DNA of 64,000 bases, taken from NCBI RefSeq assembly GCF_009765215.1, contig NZ_VLNV01000004.1, forward strand, positions 62,001 through 126,000, given 5' to 3'. This document shows positions 57,716-64,000 of this stretch, piece by piece (the stretch's first letter is position 1; each line of letters begins with the position of its first letter). The stretch comes from Lysobacter prati (GTDB lineage: Bacteria; Pseudomonadota; Gammaproteobacteria; Xanthomonadales; Xanthomonadaceae). The notes under the pieces were generated by a model. It made no database searches. It worked only from the letters and a program-made list of their open reading frames with translations, and was not told the origin of the DNA. The translations under genes and the position numbers were made by a program.

Positions 57716-58201
57716 ATGTTCACCAGCGAAAGTCTAAGCGGGCCCAAGCCCGAACAGTACGCACAGTTGCTCGAGCAGGCGCGGGCGCTGGTGCACGGCG
57801 AACGCGACCGCGTGGCCAATGCCGCCAACCTGTCGGCCCTGGTCTACCACTCCCTGCCGGGCCTGAACTGGGTCGGGTTCTATCTGTTCGACGGCACCGA
57901 ACTGGTGGTCGGCCCGTTCCAGGGGCTGCCGGCCTGCATCCGGATTCCGCTCGACAAAGGCGTCTGCGGGGCCGCCGCGACCACCCGCCAGACCCAGCGG
58001 ATCGCCGACGTCCACGACTTCCCTGGCCACATTGCCTGCGATTCTGCGTCTAACTCAGAACTGGTCGTGCCACTTGTGGGGGGGGATGGCCAGCTGATCG
58101 GCGTGTTCGATCTGGACAGCCCGCACTTCGACCGCTTCGATGCCGACGACCAGCGCGGCCTGGAAGCGATTGCGCAAGCCTTCGTGGAGTCGCTGGGATG
58201 A
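57716..58201 (+). CDS. msrC: Free methionine-R-sulfoxide reductase (GAF domain)
   Basis: fRMsr reduces free methionine-(R)-sulfoxide, protecting against oxidative damage. The 161-residue GAF-domain product carries the three conserved cysteines Cys74, Cys84 and Cys108 (ACIRI, GVCGAA and HIACDSASNSELVVP), offset by ten from the E. coli enzyme. Its stop overlaps the next start (ATGA), so it is coupled to the TfoX-domain gene. TAGACT at 57693 is a plausible -10. Confidence 0.93.
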   Translation: MFTSESLSGPKPEQYAQLLEQARALVHGERDRVANAANLSALVYHSLPGLNWVGFYLFDGTELVVGPFQGLPACIRIPLDKGVCGAAATTRQTQRIADVHDFPGHIACDSASNSELVVPLVGGDGQLIGVFDLDSPHFDRFDADDQRGLEAIAQAFVESLG

Positions 58202-58587
58202 GTATCGGCAAGAACGGGGAAAAAGGCGGCGACAAGCTGCGCAACATCGGTCCCAAGTCGGCGGCCTGGTTGCGCCAGGTAGGGCTGCGTTCGCGCGAAG
58301 ACCTGACTGCGGTCGGCACGGTCGAGGCGTTCATGCGGGTCAAGCGCGCCGGCTTCAAGCCGACGCTGAACCTGCTGTACGCCATCGAAGGCGCGCTGCA
58401 GGACTGCCATTGGCAGGAGATCTCCGACGAACGCCGCGCCGAGCTGATCGCCGCGACCGAAGCGGCCATCGCACTGCTGCCGCCGCCGCGTTACCGCCCG
58501 CCGGCGGGCCCGGTGACGACGACGCAGGTCGCCGAGGAAACGATGGCGATGCCGTCGCTGCTGGACGAGCCGGCGGATCGCGACTAG
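58198..58587 (+). CDS. TfoX/Sxy C-terminal-domain protein
   Basis: The 129-residue product consists of the TfoX C-terminal domain: LRNIGPKSAAWLRQVGLRSREDLTAVGTVEAFMRVK, then LNLLYAIEGALQDCHWQEIS, an HhH-like DNA-associated fold. TfoX/Sxy proteins control competence genes in some proteobacteria and usually also have an N-terminal domain, which is missing here. It is coupled to msrC by ATGA. The role is unknown. Confidence 0.85.
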   Translation: MSIGKNGEKGGDKLRNIGPKSAAWLRQVGLRSREDLTAVGTVEAFMRVKRAGFKPTLNLLYAIEGALQDCHWQEISDERRAELIAATEAAIALLPPPRYRPPAGPVTTTQVAEETMAMPSLLDEPADRD

Positions 58588-58589
58588 CC

Positions 58590-58620
58590 GTCGTCCCGGC
58601 GAACGCCGGGACCCATTTGC
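58590..58620. repeat. Palindromic intergenic repeat, family B, copy 5 (inverted)
   Basis: CGTCCCGGCGaaCGCCGGGACCCATTTGC is family B in the opposite orientation, directly after the TfoX-domain stop codon. Confidence 0.75.
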
Positions 58621-58637
58621 TTTGCCGGACGCAAGAA

Positions 58638-58676
58638 GCAACGTCCATGGATCCCCACCTCCGCGGGGATGACGGG
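58638..58676. repeat. Palindromic intergenic repeat, family A, copy 3
   Basis: GCAACGTCCATGG then ATCCCCACC-tccGCGGGGATGACGGG matches the copies at 7198 and 7904 in core and orientation. With the inverted family B copy at 58590 it forms a mixed cluster. Confidence 0.8.
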
Positions 58677-58724
58677 GCAAGGCTTGAGCACCGCCCCACC
58701 AGATCGCGTAGACTGCGCCCCGCT

Positions 58725-58916
58725 TCGAGGTGACCCGGCGGCGTCCTGCCGGCGGGTTGAAACGGGAAGCCGGTGACATCCCCGCAGGGACCATTCCGGC
58801 ACTGCCCCCGCAACGGTAAGCGAGTACAAGCGCTGCATCCGCCACTGTGCATGTCACGGGAAGGCGCGGCGCCGGAGAGCACAGCCCTCCACTCGCGAGT
58901 CCGGAGACCGGCCTGG
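58725..58916 (+). promoter_or_regulatory. Cobalamin riboswitch
   Basis: The conserved elements are in order: GAGGTGAC, GGGAAGCCGGTG, GCCCCCGCAACGGTAAGCG, the B12 box GCCACTG-x9-GGGAAGGCG (58841-58866) and GAGTCCGGAGACCGG. It lies about 180 bases upstream of btuB, which it should shut off when adenosylcobalamin is plentiful. A TAGACT hexamer at 58709 may be the promoter -10. Confidence 0.95.
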
Positions 58917-59094
58917 AAGCAGGGTCACGCGCCTGTACATGACTGTACGGCGGTGCCCACCCCTGGTTGCGATGCGGAGGGCATCGCGGCGGCGACGTTG
59001 GCGCCGTGCGCCCACACCGCAGCCTCGTGCACTCTCCTTTCGCGGCATTCCCAGTTGCCCGTCACGGCATGAGCCGTGCGTTGGAGAATCATCG
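58917..59094 (+). other. Long btuB leader beyond the riboswitch
   Basis: About 178 bases separate the aptamer from the btuB ATG. Short hairpins are visible, including CGGCATGAGCCG (59073-59084) immediately before the GGAG ribosome binding site, a place where an expression platform could mask translation. No T-rich terminator is clear. Confidence 0.5.
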
Positions 59095-60987
59095 ATGCAA
59101 TTGCGTACCCCGCTGTCCATGTCCGTGCGCCTCGCCGTCGCGTGCCTGCTCGCCGCACCCGCGCTCGCCCACGCGCAGGACACCGCTGGCGCCACCGACC
59201 CGACCAACCTCGATCAGGTCATCGTCACCGCCAACCGCACCGCGGTCAGTGTCAATGATGCGCTGGCACCGGTCGAAGTCATCGACGCCGAACAGATCCG
59301 CCTCAGCCAGGCGCGCTCGCTGCCTGATCTGCTGCGCGGCCGCGCCGGCATCTCGATGTCCAACCAGGGCGGCGACGGCAAGCTGACCACGCTGTTCCTG
59401 CGCGGCGCCGAATCCGACCACGTGCTGGTGCTGGTCGACGGCATCCGCGTCGGCTCGGCGACCTCGGGCCTGACCGCGTTCCAGGACCTGCCGATCGAAA
59501 TGATCGACCGCGTCGAGATCGTCCGCGGGCCGCGTTCCAGCCTGTACGGCGCAGACGCCATCGGCGGCGTGATCCAGGTGTTCACCCGCCGCGACAAGCA
59601 GGCCTTCGCCCCGCGCGTGCGCTTCGACGGCGGCAGCAACGACACCCTCGGATACGGCGTCGGTTTCGGCGGCGGCAATGACCGCAGCTGGTTCGGCGTC
59701 GACTACCAGCACACCCGCACCAGCGGCATCAATGCCTGCAACGGCTTCTTCGATCCGCTCACCTTCGACGGCGCCGGTTGCTTCATCGCGCCGGACTCGC
59801 AACCCGACCGCGATGGTTACGAGAAGGATGCTCTGTCGCTGCGCGGCGGCATCAACCTGACCGAGCAGTGGAGCCTGGAAGGCCACGCCCTGCGCAATGA
59901 AGGCGACAACGAGTTCGACGGCGACTTCACCGACGGCTCCAGGACGGTCCAGCAGGTCATCGGCGGCAAGCTGCGCTGGCACGCGTCCGATCGCGTCGAC
60001 GTGCACCTGACCGCCGGCCGTAACGTCGACTCGTCCGACAGCTACCTCCGCGGCGTCTTTCTCGGCGATTTCTTCAGCACCGACCGCGACAGCGCCACGC
60101 TGCAGGGCGACTTCGGCGTTGCCACCAACCAGCTGGTCAGCGTCGGCCTGGACTGGCTCAACGACAGCGTCGACAGCTCCACTCAGTACGACGAGGACGA
60201 GCGCGACAACAAGGCCGCCTTCGTGCAGTACCAGGGCAAGTTCGGCGCGCAGTCGTTCGAGGCCAGCGTGCGCCGCGACGACAACGAGCAGTTCGGCGGC
60301 CACACCACCGGCGGCGCCGCATGGGGCCTGGTGTTCGCCGACAACTGGCGCGTCACCGCCGGCTACGGCAGCGCGTTCAAGGCACCGACCTTCAACGAGC
60401 TGTACTACCCGTTCTTCGGCAACCCCAACCTGCGTCCGGAAGACTCCGAGACCTGGGAGCTGGGCCTGGCTTACCTGGGTGATGGCTTCAACGTCCACCT
60501 CGACACCTTCAGCACCGACGTCGACGACCTGATTGCCTTCGATGCCGATCTCAATCTCCCCAACAATGTCGAGAAGGCGCGCATGCAGGGTGCCGAGCTG
60601 TCCGCCGACACCACGATCGCCGACTGGACCATCAACGGTGCGATCAGCTACCTCGACACCGAGAACCGTCGCGGCTTCTACGAGGGCAACGACCTGGCCC
60701 GTCGCGCGAAGAACAGCGCCCGCCTCGACGTCGACCGCGCCTTCGGTGCGTTCCGCGTCGGCCTGACGGCGGTCGGCGAAGGTTCGCGCTTTGATGACGT
60801 CGCCAACACGCGCCGTCTCGGTGGCTACGGCACGCTTGACCTGCGTGCCGAGTACGCCATCACCCGCGACCTGACGCTGCAGGCGCGCCTGGCGAACGTG
60901 TTCGACCGCGATTACGAAACCGTCGCTTTCTACAACCAGCCGGGTCGCGAGTGGTTCCTGACGCTGCGCTATGCGCCGGTGAACTGA
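59095..60987 (+). CDS. btuB: TonB-dependent vitamin B12 receptor BtuB
   Basis: BtuB imports cobalamin across the outer membrane using TonB energy. The 630-residue product has a signal peptide (about 1-27), a TonB box (DQVIVTANR near residue 39), the plug segment DLLRGRAGISMSNQGGDGKLTTLFLRGAESDHVLVLVDGIRVG, and the barrel ending in RYAPVN. The upstream cobalamin riboswitch supports vitamin B12 as substrate. The ATG follows TTGGAGAATCATCG. The frame is open to 58939, inside the leader. Confidence 0.95.
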   Translation: MQLRTPLSMSVRLAVACLLAAPALAHAQDTAGATDPTNLDQVIVTANRTAVSVNDALAPVEVIDAEQIRLSQARSLPDLLRGRAGISMSNQGGDGKLTTLFLRGAESDHVLVLVDGIRVGSATSGLTAFQDLPIEMIDRVEIVRGPRSSLYGADAIGGVIQVFTRRDKQAFAPRVRFDGGSNDTLGYGVGFGGGNDRSWFGVDYQHTRTSGINACNGFFDPLTFDGAGCFIAPDSQPDRDGYEKDALSLRGGINLTEQWSLEGHALRNEGDNEFDGDFTDGSRTVQQVIGGKLRWHASDRVDVHLTAGRNVDSSDSYLRGVFLGDFFSTDRDSATLQGDFGVATNQLVSVGLDWLNDSVDSSTQYDEDERDNKAAFVQYQGKFGAQSFEASVRRDDNEQFGGHTTGGAAWGLVFADNWRVTAGYGSAFKAPTFNELYYPFFGNPNLRPEDSETWELGLAYLGDGFNVHLDTFSTDVDDLIAFDADLNLPNNVEKARMQGAELSADTTIADWTINGAISYLDTENRRGFYEGNDLARRAKNSARLDVDRAFGAFRVGLTAVGEGSRFDDVANTRRLGGYGTLDLRAEYAITRDLTLQARLANVFDRDYETVAFYNQPGREWFLTLRYAPVN

Positions 60988-61006
60988 GGCGTCGCTTCAA
61001 TCCAGG

Positions 61007-61037
61007 AAAGGGCCCGGCTATGCCGGGCCTTTTTTTT
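61007..61037 (+). terminator. Terminator after btuB
   Basis: GGCCCGGC-tat-GCCGGGCC with flanking A and T runs and eight T residues lies 20 bases beyond the btuB stop and just before the converging oxidoreductase gene. Confidence 0.9.
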
Positions 61038-61045
61038 GCGCGTCG

Positions 61046-62260
61046 TCAGCCCATCCGATTGAACGAGTACAGCTGCGCCAGCGGATGGCGCCGGCGCTTG
61101 ATCGCGGCGCGGATCAGGTCTCGCCCGACCATTGAATAGGTGATGCCATTGCCGCCGTAGGCCATGGCGAACAGTACGCGCGGGCCCCATTGCGCGTTCG
61201 CCCCCATGAACGGCAATCCGTCCTTCGTCTCGGCGAAGGTGCCTGCCCACGAGAAGGCGGGGATCAGCGGATGCAGGTGCGGGAACAGGCCCGACAGCTT
61301 GTCCATCAGCTTGCGCGTTTTCTTGCCGACGCGGCTATCGCGTCTTGCCGGGATGTCCACCGCATCATCCTCGCCGCCGACGATCACGCGATTGTCGGGC
61401 GTGGTGCGCAGGTAGAGGTACGGCGTGGCGGTTTCCCACATGACCGTGCGTCGCAATGACGCAAGCACCGCAGGATCCAGGGGATCGGATATGAAGGCAT
61501 AGCTGCTGCGATTCTTTGCATAACGCCGATCGAGCCACTGCTGCGACGCATAGCCCGCGGCGACGACCACATGGCCGGCGCGGATGCGCAGGCCGTCGCT
61601 CGTGACCAGCTCCACCTTGCGCGCGGACGGCTCGATGCGCTCGACACAGGTGCGGTCGAACACCTGCGCACCCTGGCCCTGCAGCGCGCGGAACAGACGA
61701 TAGGTCAACCGATACGGGTCGATGCTGGCGGCCGGCGTGCTGACGATTGCCGCCGGAGCGCGAAATCCAAAGCGCTCCAGGAGTTCCTCCGGCTCGAGCC
61801 ATTCGACGTGGAACCCGTGTTCGGCGCGCAGGGCGAACTCGCTGCGGAGCTTTCGGCGATGCCAGGCGCGACTGGCGTAGTACACGCTGTGCACGCGCTC
61901 GAAACCGACATTTCGAAGCCGACGCGACAGGGTCTCCAACTGGCCGATGGTTTCGGCGCTGGCGCGGTACGACTTCAGTGCCTCGGCCAGCCCGTACTGC
62001 TTCGCCAGATCGCCCAGCGTCACGTCGCTTTCGTACTGCAGCAGCGCCGTGCTCGCCGCGGTGCTGCCCCAGCCGATGTCGCGCTGCTCGATCACCACGA
62101 CCTCGTGGCCGTCCTCGACCAGCGCGTCGGCGATCAGGGCGGCGGTCACGCCGCCGCCAATGATCGCGACGTCACAGCTGGTGTCGGTCTCCAGCCGTGG
62201 AAAGGCGTACATCAGGCCGTTGCTGACGGCCCAGTACGGGTAGCCGCTTTTCAGGTCCAA
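61046..62260 (-). CDS. FAD-dependent oxidoreductase (DAO family)
   Basis: The 404-residue product has the N-terminal dinucleotide fold DVAIIGGGVTAALIADALVEDGHEVVVIEQ and the DAO-type pattern (GWGSTAASTALLQYESD, and late GLPFMGANAQWGPRVLFAMAYGGNGITYS). It would oxidise an amine or amino acid with FAD. The start is TTG at 62260, one base after the upstream stop (TGATTG); the ATG 16 codons later is an alternative. It is coupled to the ferritin-like gene upstream. Confidence 0.85.
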   Translation of the reverse strand: MDLKSGYPYWAVSNGLMYAFPRLETDTSCDVAIIGGGVTAALIADALVEDGHEVVVIEQRDIGWGSTAASTALLQYESDVTLGDLAKQYGLAEALKSYRASAETIGQLETLSRRLRNVGFERVHSVYYASRAWHRRKLRSEFALRAEHGFHVEWLEPEELLERFGFRAPAAIVSTPAASIDPYRLTYRLFRALQGQGAQVFDRTCVERIEPSARKVELVTSDGLRIRAGHVVVAAGYASQQWLDRRYAKNRSSYAFISDPLDPAVLASLRRTVMWETATPYLYLRTTPDNRVIVGGEDDAVDIPARRDSRVGKKTRKLMDKLSGLFPHLHPLIPAFSWAGTFAETKDGLPFMGANAQWGPRVLFAMAYGGNGITYSMVGRDLIRAAIKRRRHPLAQLYSFNRMG

Positions 62261-62881
62261 TCAGTGCTTCTTGGGCATCGATTCGCGCGCCTTCTCGGCA
62301 CGCGCCGCGCCGATCGCGGTTTCGACCTGCTTGACCTCCTCCGGTGGCGGCAGCACCGCGGGGATTCCAAGCGATTGCAGCCACAGCTCCCGGCTCCAGC
62401 CGCGCGTGTGGTACAGGTGATGGTCCTCGTCGTCCTCCACCGCCTCGTACGCCTGCTTGAGCACCTTCGCCAGGTCGCCGGTGGTGTGTTTGGTAATCTG
62501 CCCGATCAGCTCCCAGTTGTGATGGTCCTTGGTTTCGGCCAGCACCACGCATTCGGTGGCCACCAGTTCGGCAGCGACTGCGTCGCCGGACTTGCTGGCT
62601 ATGTTCATCGCTTCGACCAGCGATTTGCCGATGTGTCCCACCACTTCGCGACCCGGGGACCGGGTGTCGGGATCCAGCCCCAACTGTTCGAACACGACGA
62701 GCAGGACCTTGCGATGCGTTTTCGTCTCGGCCAGGTACTCCTGCCACTCCTCGCGCAGATCTTCGTTGACCGCGCAACCGATCGCTGTTTCATAGATCTT
62801 GATGCCGCCCAGTTCGGTTTCCAATGCCTGGTACAAAAGTTCGTTGACCTGGCCCTGTTCGATCATTGCTTTCCTGGCCAT
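62261..62881 (-). CDS. Ferritin-like four-helix protein
   Basis: The 206-residue product is helical with Glu/His pairs typical of ferritin-like diiron proteins (VNELLYQALETELGGIKIYETAI, then LREEWQEYLAETKTHRKVLL, VATECVVLAETKDHHNWE, EAVEDDEDHHLYH). It may bind two irons, but the exact ligands are not certain. The ATG at 62881 gives a natural length. It precedes the FAD oxidoreductase, with the stop and next start adjoining. Confidence 0.7.
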   Translation of the reverse strand: MARKAMIEQGQVNELLYQALETELGGIKIYETAIGCAVNEDLREEWQEYLAETKTHRKVLLVVFEQLGLDPDTRSPGREVVGHIGKSLVEAMNIASKSGDAVAAELVATECVVLAETKDHHNWELIGQITKHTTGDLAKVLKQAYEAVEDDEDHHLYHTRGWSRELWLQSLGIPAVLPPPEEVKQVETAIGAARAEKARESMPKKH

Positions 62882-63130
62882 TGCCGGGACTCCAGTGGAC
62901 TGTTTTGCGAGATCCACGTGTAGCCAGCACGGTGTTAACCGGACGTGGAAAATTCGCTGGGCGCCCTCGACATCTGCCCACGCGGCCTGAATGCCCTGCT
63001 TGCGAAAGGCACCAGAAGCGTTCGCTGTGCGCACGCGCAAGCGCGCATTGACACCGTCGCCGGGCGCAGGAAAGTATGTGACGGGGAAGCAGTCCGGGGC
63101 CGGATCGGCCCGCGCATCAGGGCGAGGCGA

Positions 63131-64000
63131 ATGAATTCTTCATCTGTAGCTGATCTGCTGGGCCAGTACGACCCGACCTTGCCGCTGGCCGAGGCCTCGA
63201 CCATTCCGGCCTCCTGGTACGTCGACGAGCGCATCAGCGAGCGCGAGAAGCGCACGACGTTCTCGCGGTCGTGGCAGATGGCCGGGCGCCTGGACCAGCT
63301 GCGCGAGCCCGGGCAATACGTCACCTGCGAGATCGCCGGGGAGCCCATCCTGGTCGTGCGCGGCAGCGACGGCGAGCTGCGCGGCTTCTTCAACGTCTGC
63401 CGCCACCATGCTGCGGCGGTGATGACCGAACCGTCAGGTTGCGCGCAGAACCTGCGCTGCCCTTACCACGGCTGGACCTACACGCTGGAGGGCGCGCTCA
63501 AGGGCACGCCGAGCTTCAACAGCGAATGCCATTTCGACCGTTCGCAGCACGGCCTGGCGCCGGTCGCCACCGCGGTCTGGGAGAACTGGGTGTTCGTGCG
63601 CCTGGATGCGCAGGGACCGAGCCTCGAGGAATTCCTCGGCGTCGACCTGATCGAGCAGATCCGCCCGCTGCAGCTGTCGAAGCTGCACTTCTTCGAGCGT
63701 CGGCATTACCTGTTCGACTGCAACTGGAAGGTGTTCGTCGACAACTACCTCGACGGCGGCTACCACGTGCCGCACCTGCACAAGGGCCTGGACAGCGTCC
63801 TGGACTACAAGAACTACACCATCGAGAACGGCGGCCGCTTCTGCCTGCAGTCGAGCCCGCTGACCACGGCCAAGGCGCAGGAGGATTACGCCGCGGTGCG
63901 CAAGGGCGATCGTGCGCTGTACTACTGGATGCATCCGAACCTGATGATCAACTGGTACGAGGGGATGATGGATACCAACCTCGTGCTGCCGCTGGGCGTC
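63131..64000 (+). CDS. Rieske oxygenase alpha subunit (partial, cut by right edge)
   Basis: The visible 290 codons run off the window without a stop. The N-terminal Rieske domain has CRHHAA and CPYHGW (the [2Fe-2S] Cys-x-His / Cys-x2-His ligands) near residues 98 and 119. The catalytic domain has the mononuclear-iron segment DNYLDGGYHVPHLHKGL near residues 204-220. It is an aromatic-ring-hydroxylating or related (choline/glycine-betaine-type) oxygenase; the substrate cannot be told. It starts about 250 bases from the divergent ferritin-like gene. The ATG follows GGCGAGGCGA. Confidence 0.9.
   Translation, partial: MNSSSVADLLGQYDPTLPLAEASTIPASWYVDERISEREKRTTFSRSWQMAGRLDQLREPGQYVTCEIAGEPILVVRGSDGELRGFFNVCRHHAAAVMTEPSGCAQNLRCPYHGWTYTLEGALKGTPSFNSECHFDRSQHGLAPVATAVWENWVFVRLDAQGPSLEEFLGVDLIEQIRPLQLSKLHFFERRHYLFDCNWKVFVDNYLDGGYHVPHLHKGLDSVLDYKNYTIENGGRFCLQSSPLTTAKAQEDYAAVRKGDRALYYWMHPNLMINWYEGMMDTNLVLPLGV

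Overview
The window is GC-rich, densely coded chromosomal DNA whose gene content points to the Xanthomonadaceae, most likely Lysobacter or a close relative. The clues are the order accB-accC / prmA-DUF3426-fis-purH-purD, an Ax21-type outer-membrane protein, two DUF6776 proteins around a bactofilin, and the palindromic repeats scattered between genes. I see no rRNA, prophage, transposase, integrase or CRISPR array. One tRNA (Met, CAT) is present. Species-level assignment is inference.

Layout. 1-11 kb: an ELM1-family protein, glnE (nitrogen control), a secreted S8 subtilase with PA domain, a DUF6445 oxygenase-like protein, and groES-groEL behind a CIRCE-like operator. The gaps hold compound palindromes and two unexplained minus-strand terminators that suggest small RNAs. 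10.8-17.7 kb: an XRE regulator, an uncharacterised exported protein, the tightly coupled cutA-dsbD-tlpA-type redox operon, aroQ, and accB-accC. A palindromic repeat has been captured in frame inside dsbD. 17.8-25.9 kb: an unknown coupled gene pair, then prmA, DUF3426, fis, purH, a GNAT gene and purD. 26-36.4 kb: an MFS-PlsC acyltransferase fusion, a small CD225-like membrane protein, ampE, erpA-nudC, DUF6776-bactofilin-DUF6776, a DUF4126 gene, bfr, a Fur-box-controlled bfd, rppH, tRNA-Met and a DUF1275 protein.

36.5-43.0 kb is the most distinctive part: a run of same-strand, tightly spaced genes for exported or outer-membrane proteins. They are a possible small lipoprotein, a DUF2092 protein, an Asn/Gly-rich repeat protein, an 862-residue protein with three GPW-type repeats and a Trp/Gly-rich tail, a SphA-like barrel and a BamA/TamA-like barrel. 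They look like a cell-envelope module of unknown job. 43.1-46.8 kb carries a stress-flavoured group: a short hydrophilic protein, DUF3182, an alpha/beta hydrolase, a YghA-type SDR and a BON protein.

46.9-64 kb: a beta-lactamase-fold serine hydrolase, queD, a PlpD-like patatin/outer-membrane barrel, a phasin with a palindromic operator over its promoter, an Ax21-type barrel, an RND efflux pump and its fusion lipoprotein, bioD, msrC coupled to a TfoX C-terminal-domain gene, a cobalamin riboswitch with btuB, a ferritin-like protein coupled to a FAD oxidoreductase, and a Rieske oxygenase alpha subunit that runs off the right edge. Functions are assigned from motifs and family resemblance read by eye; no searches were run.
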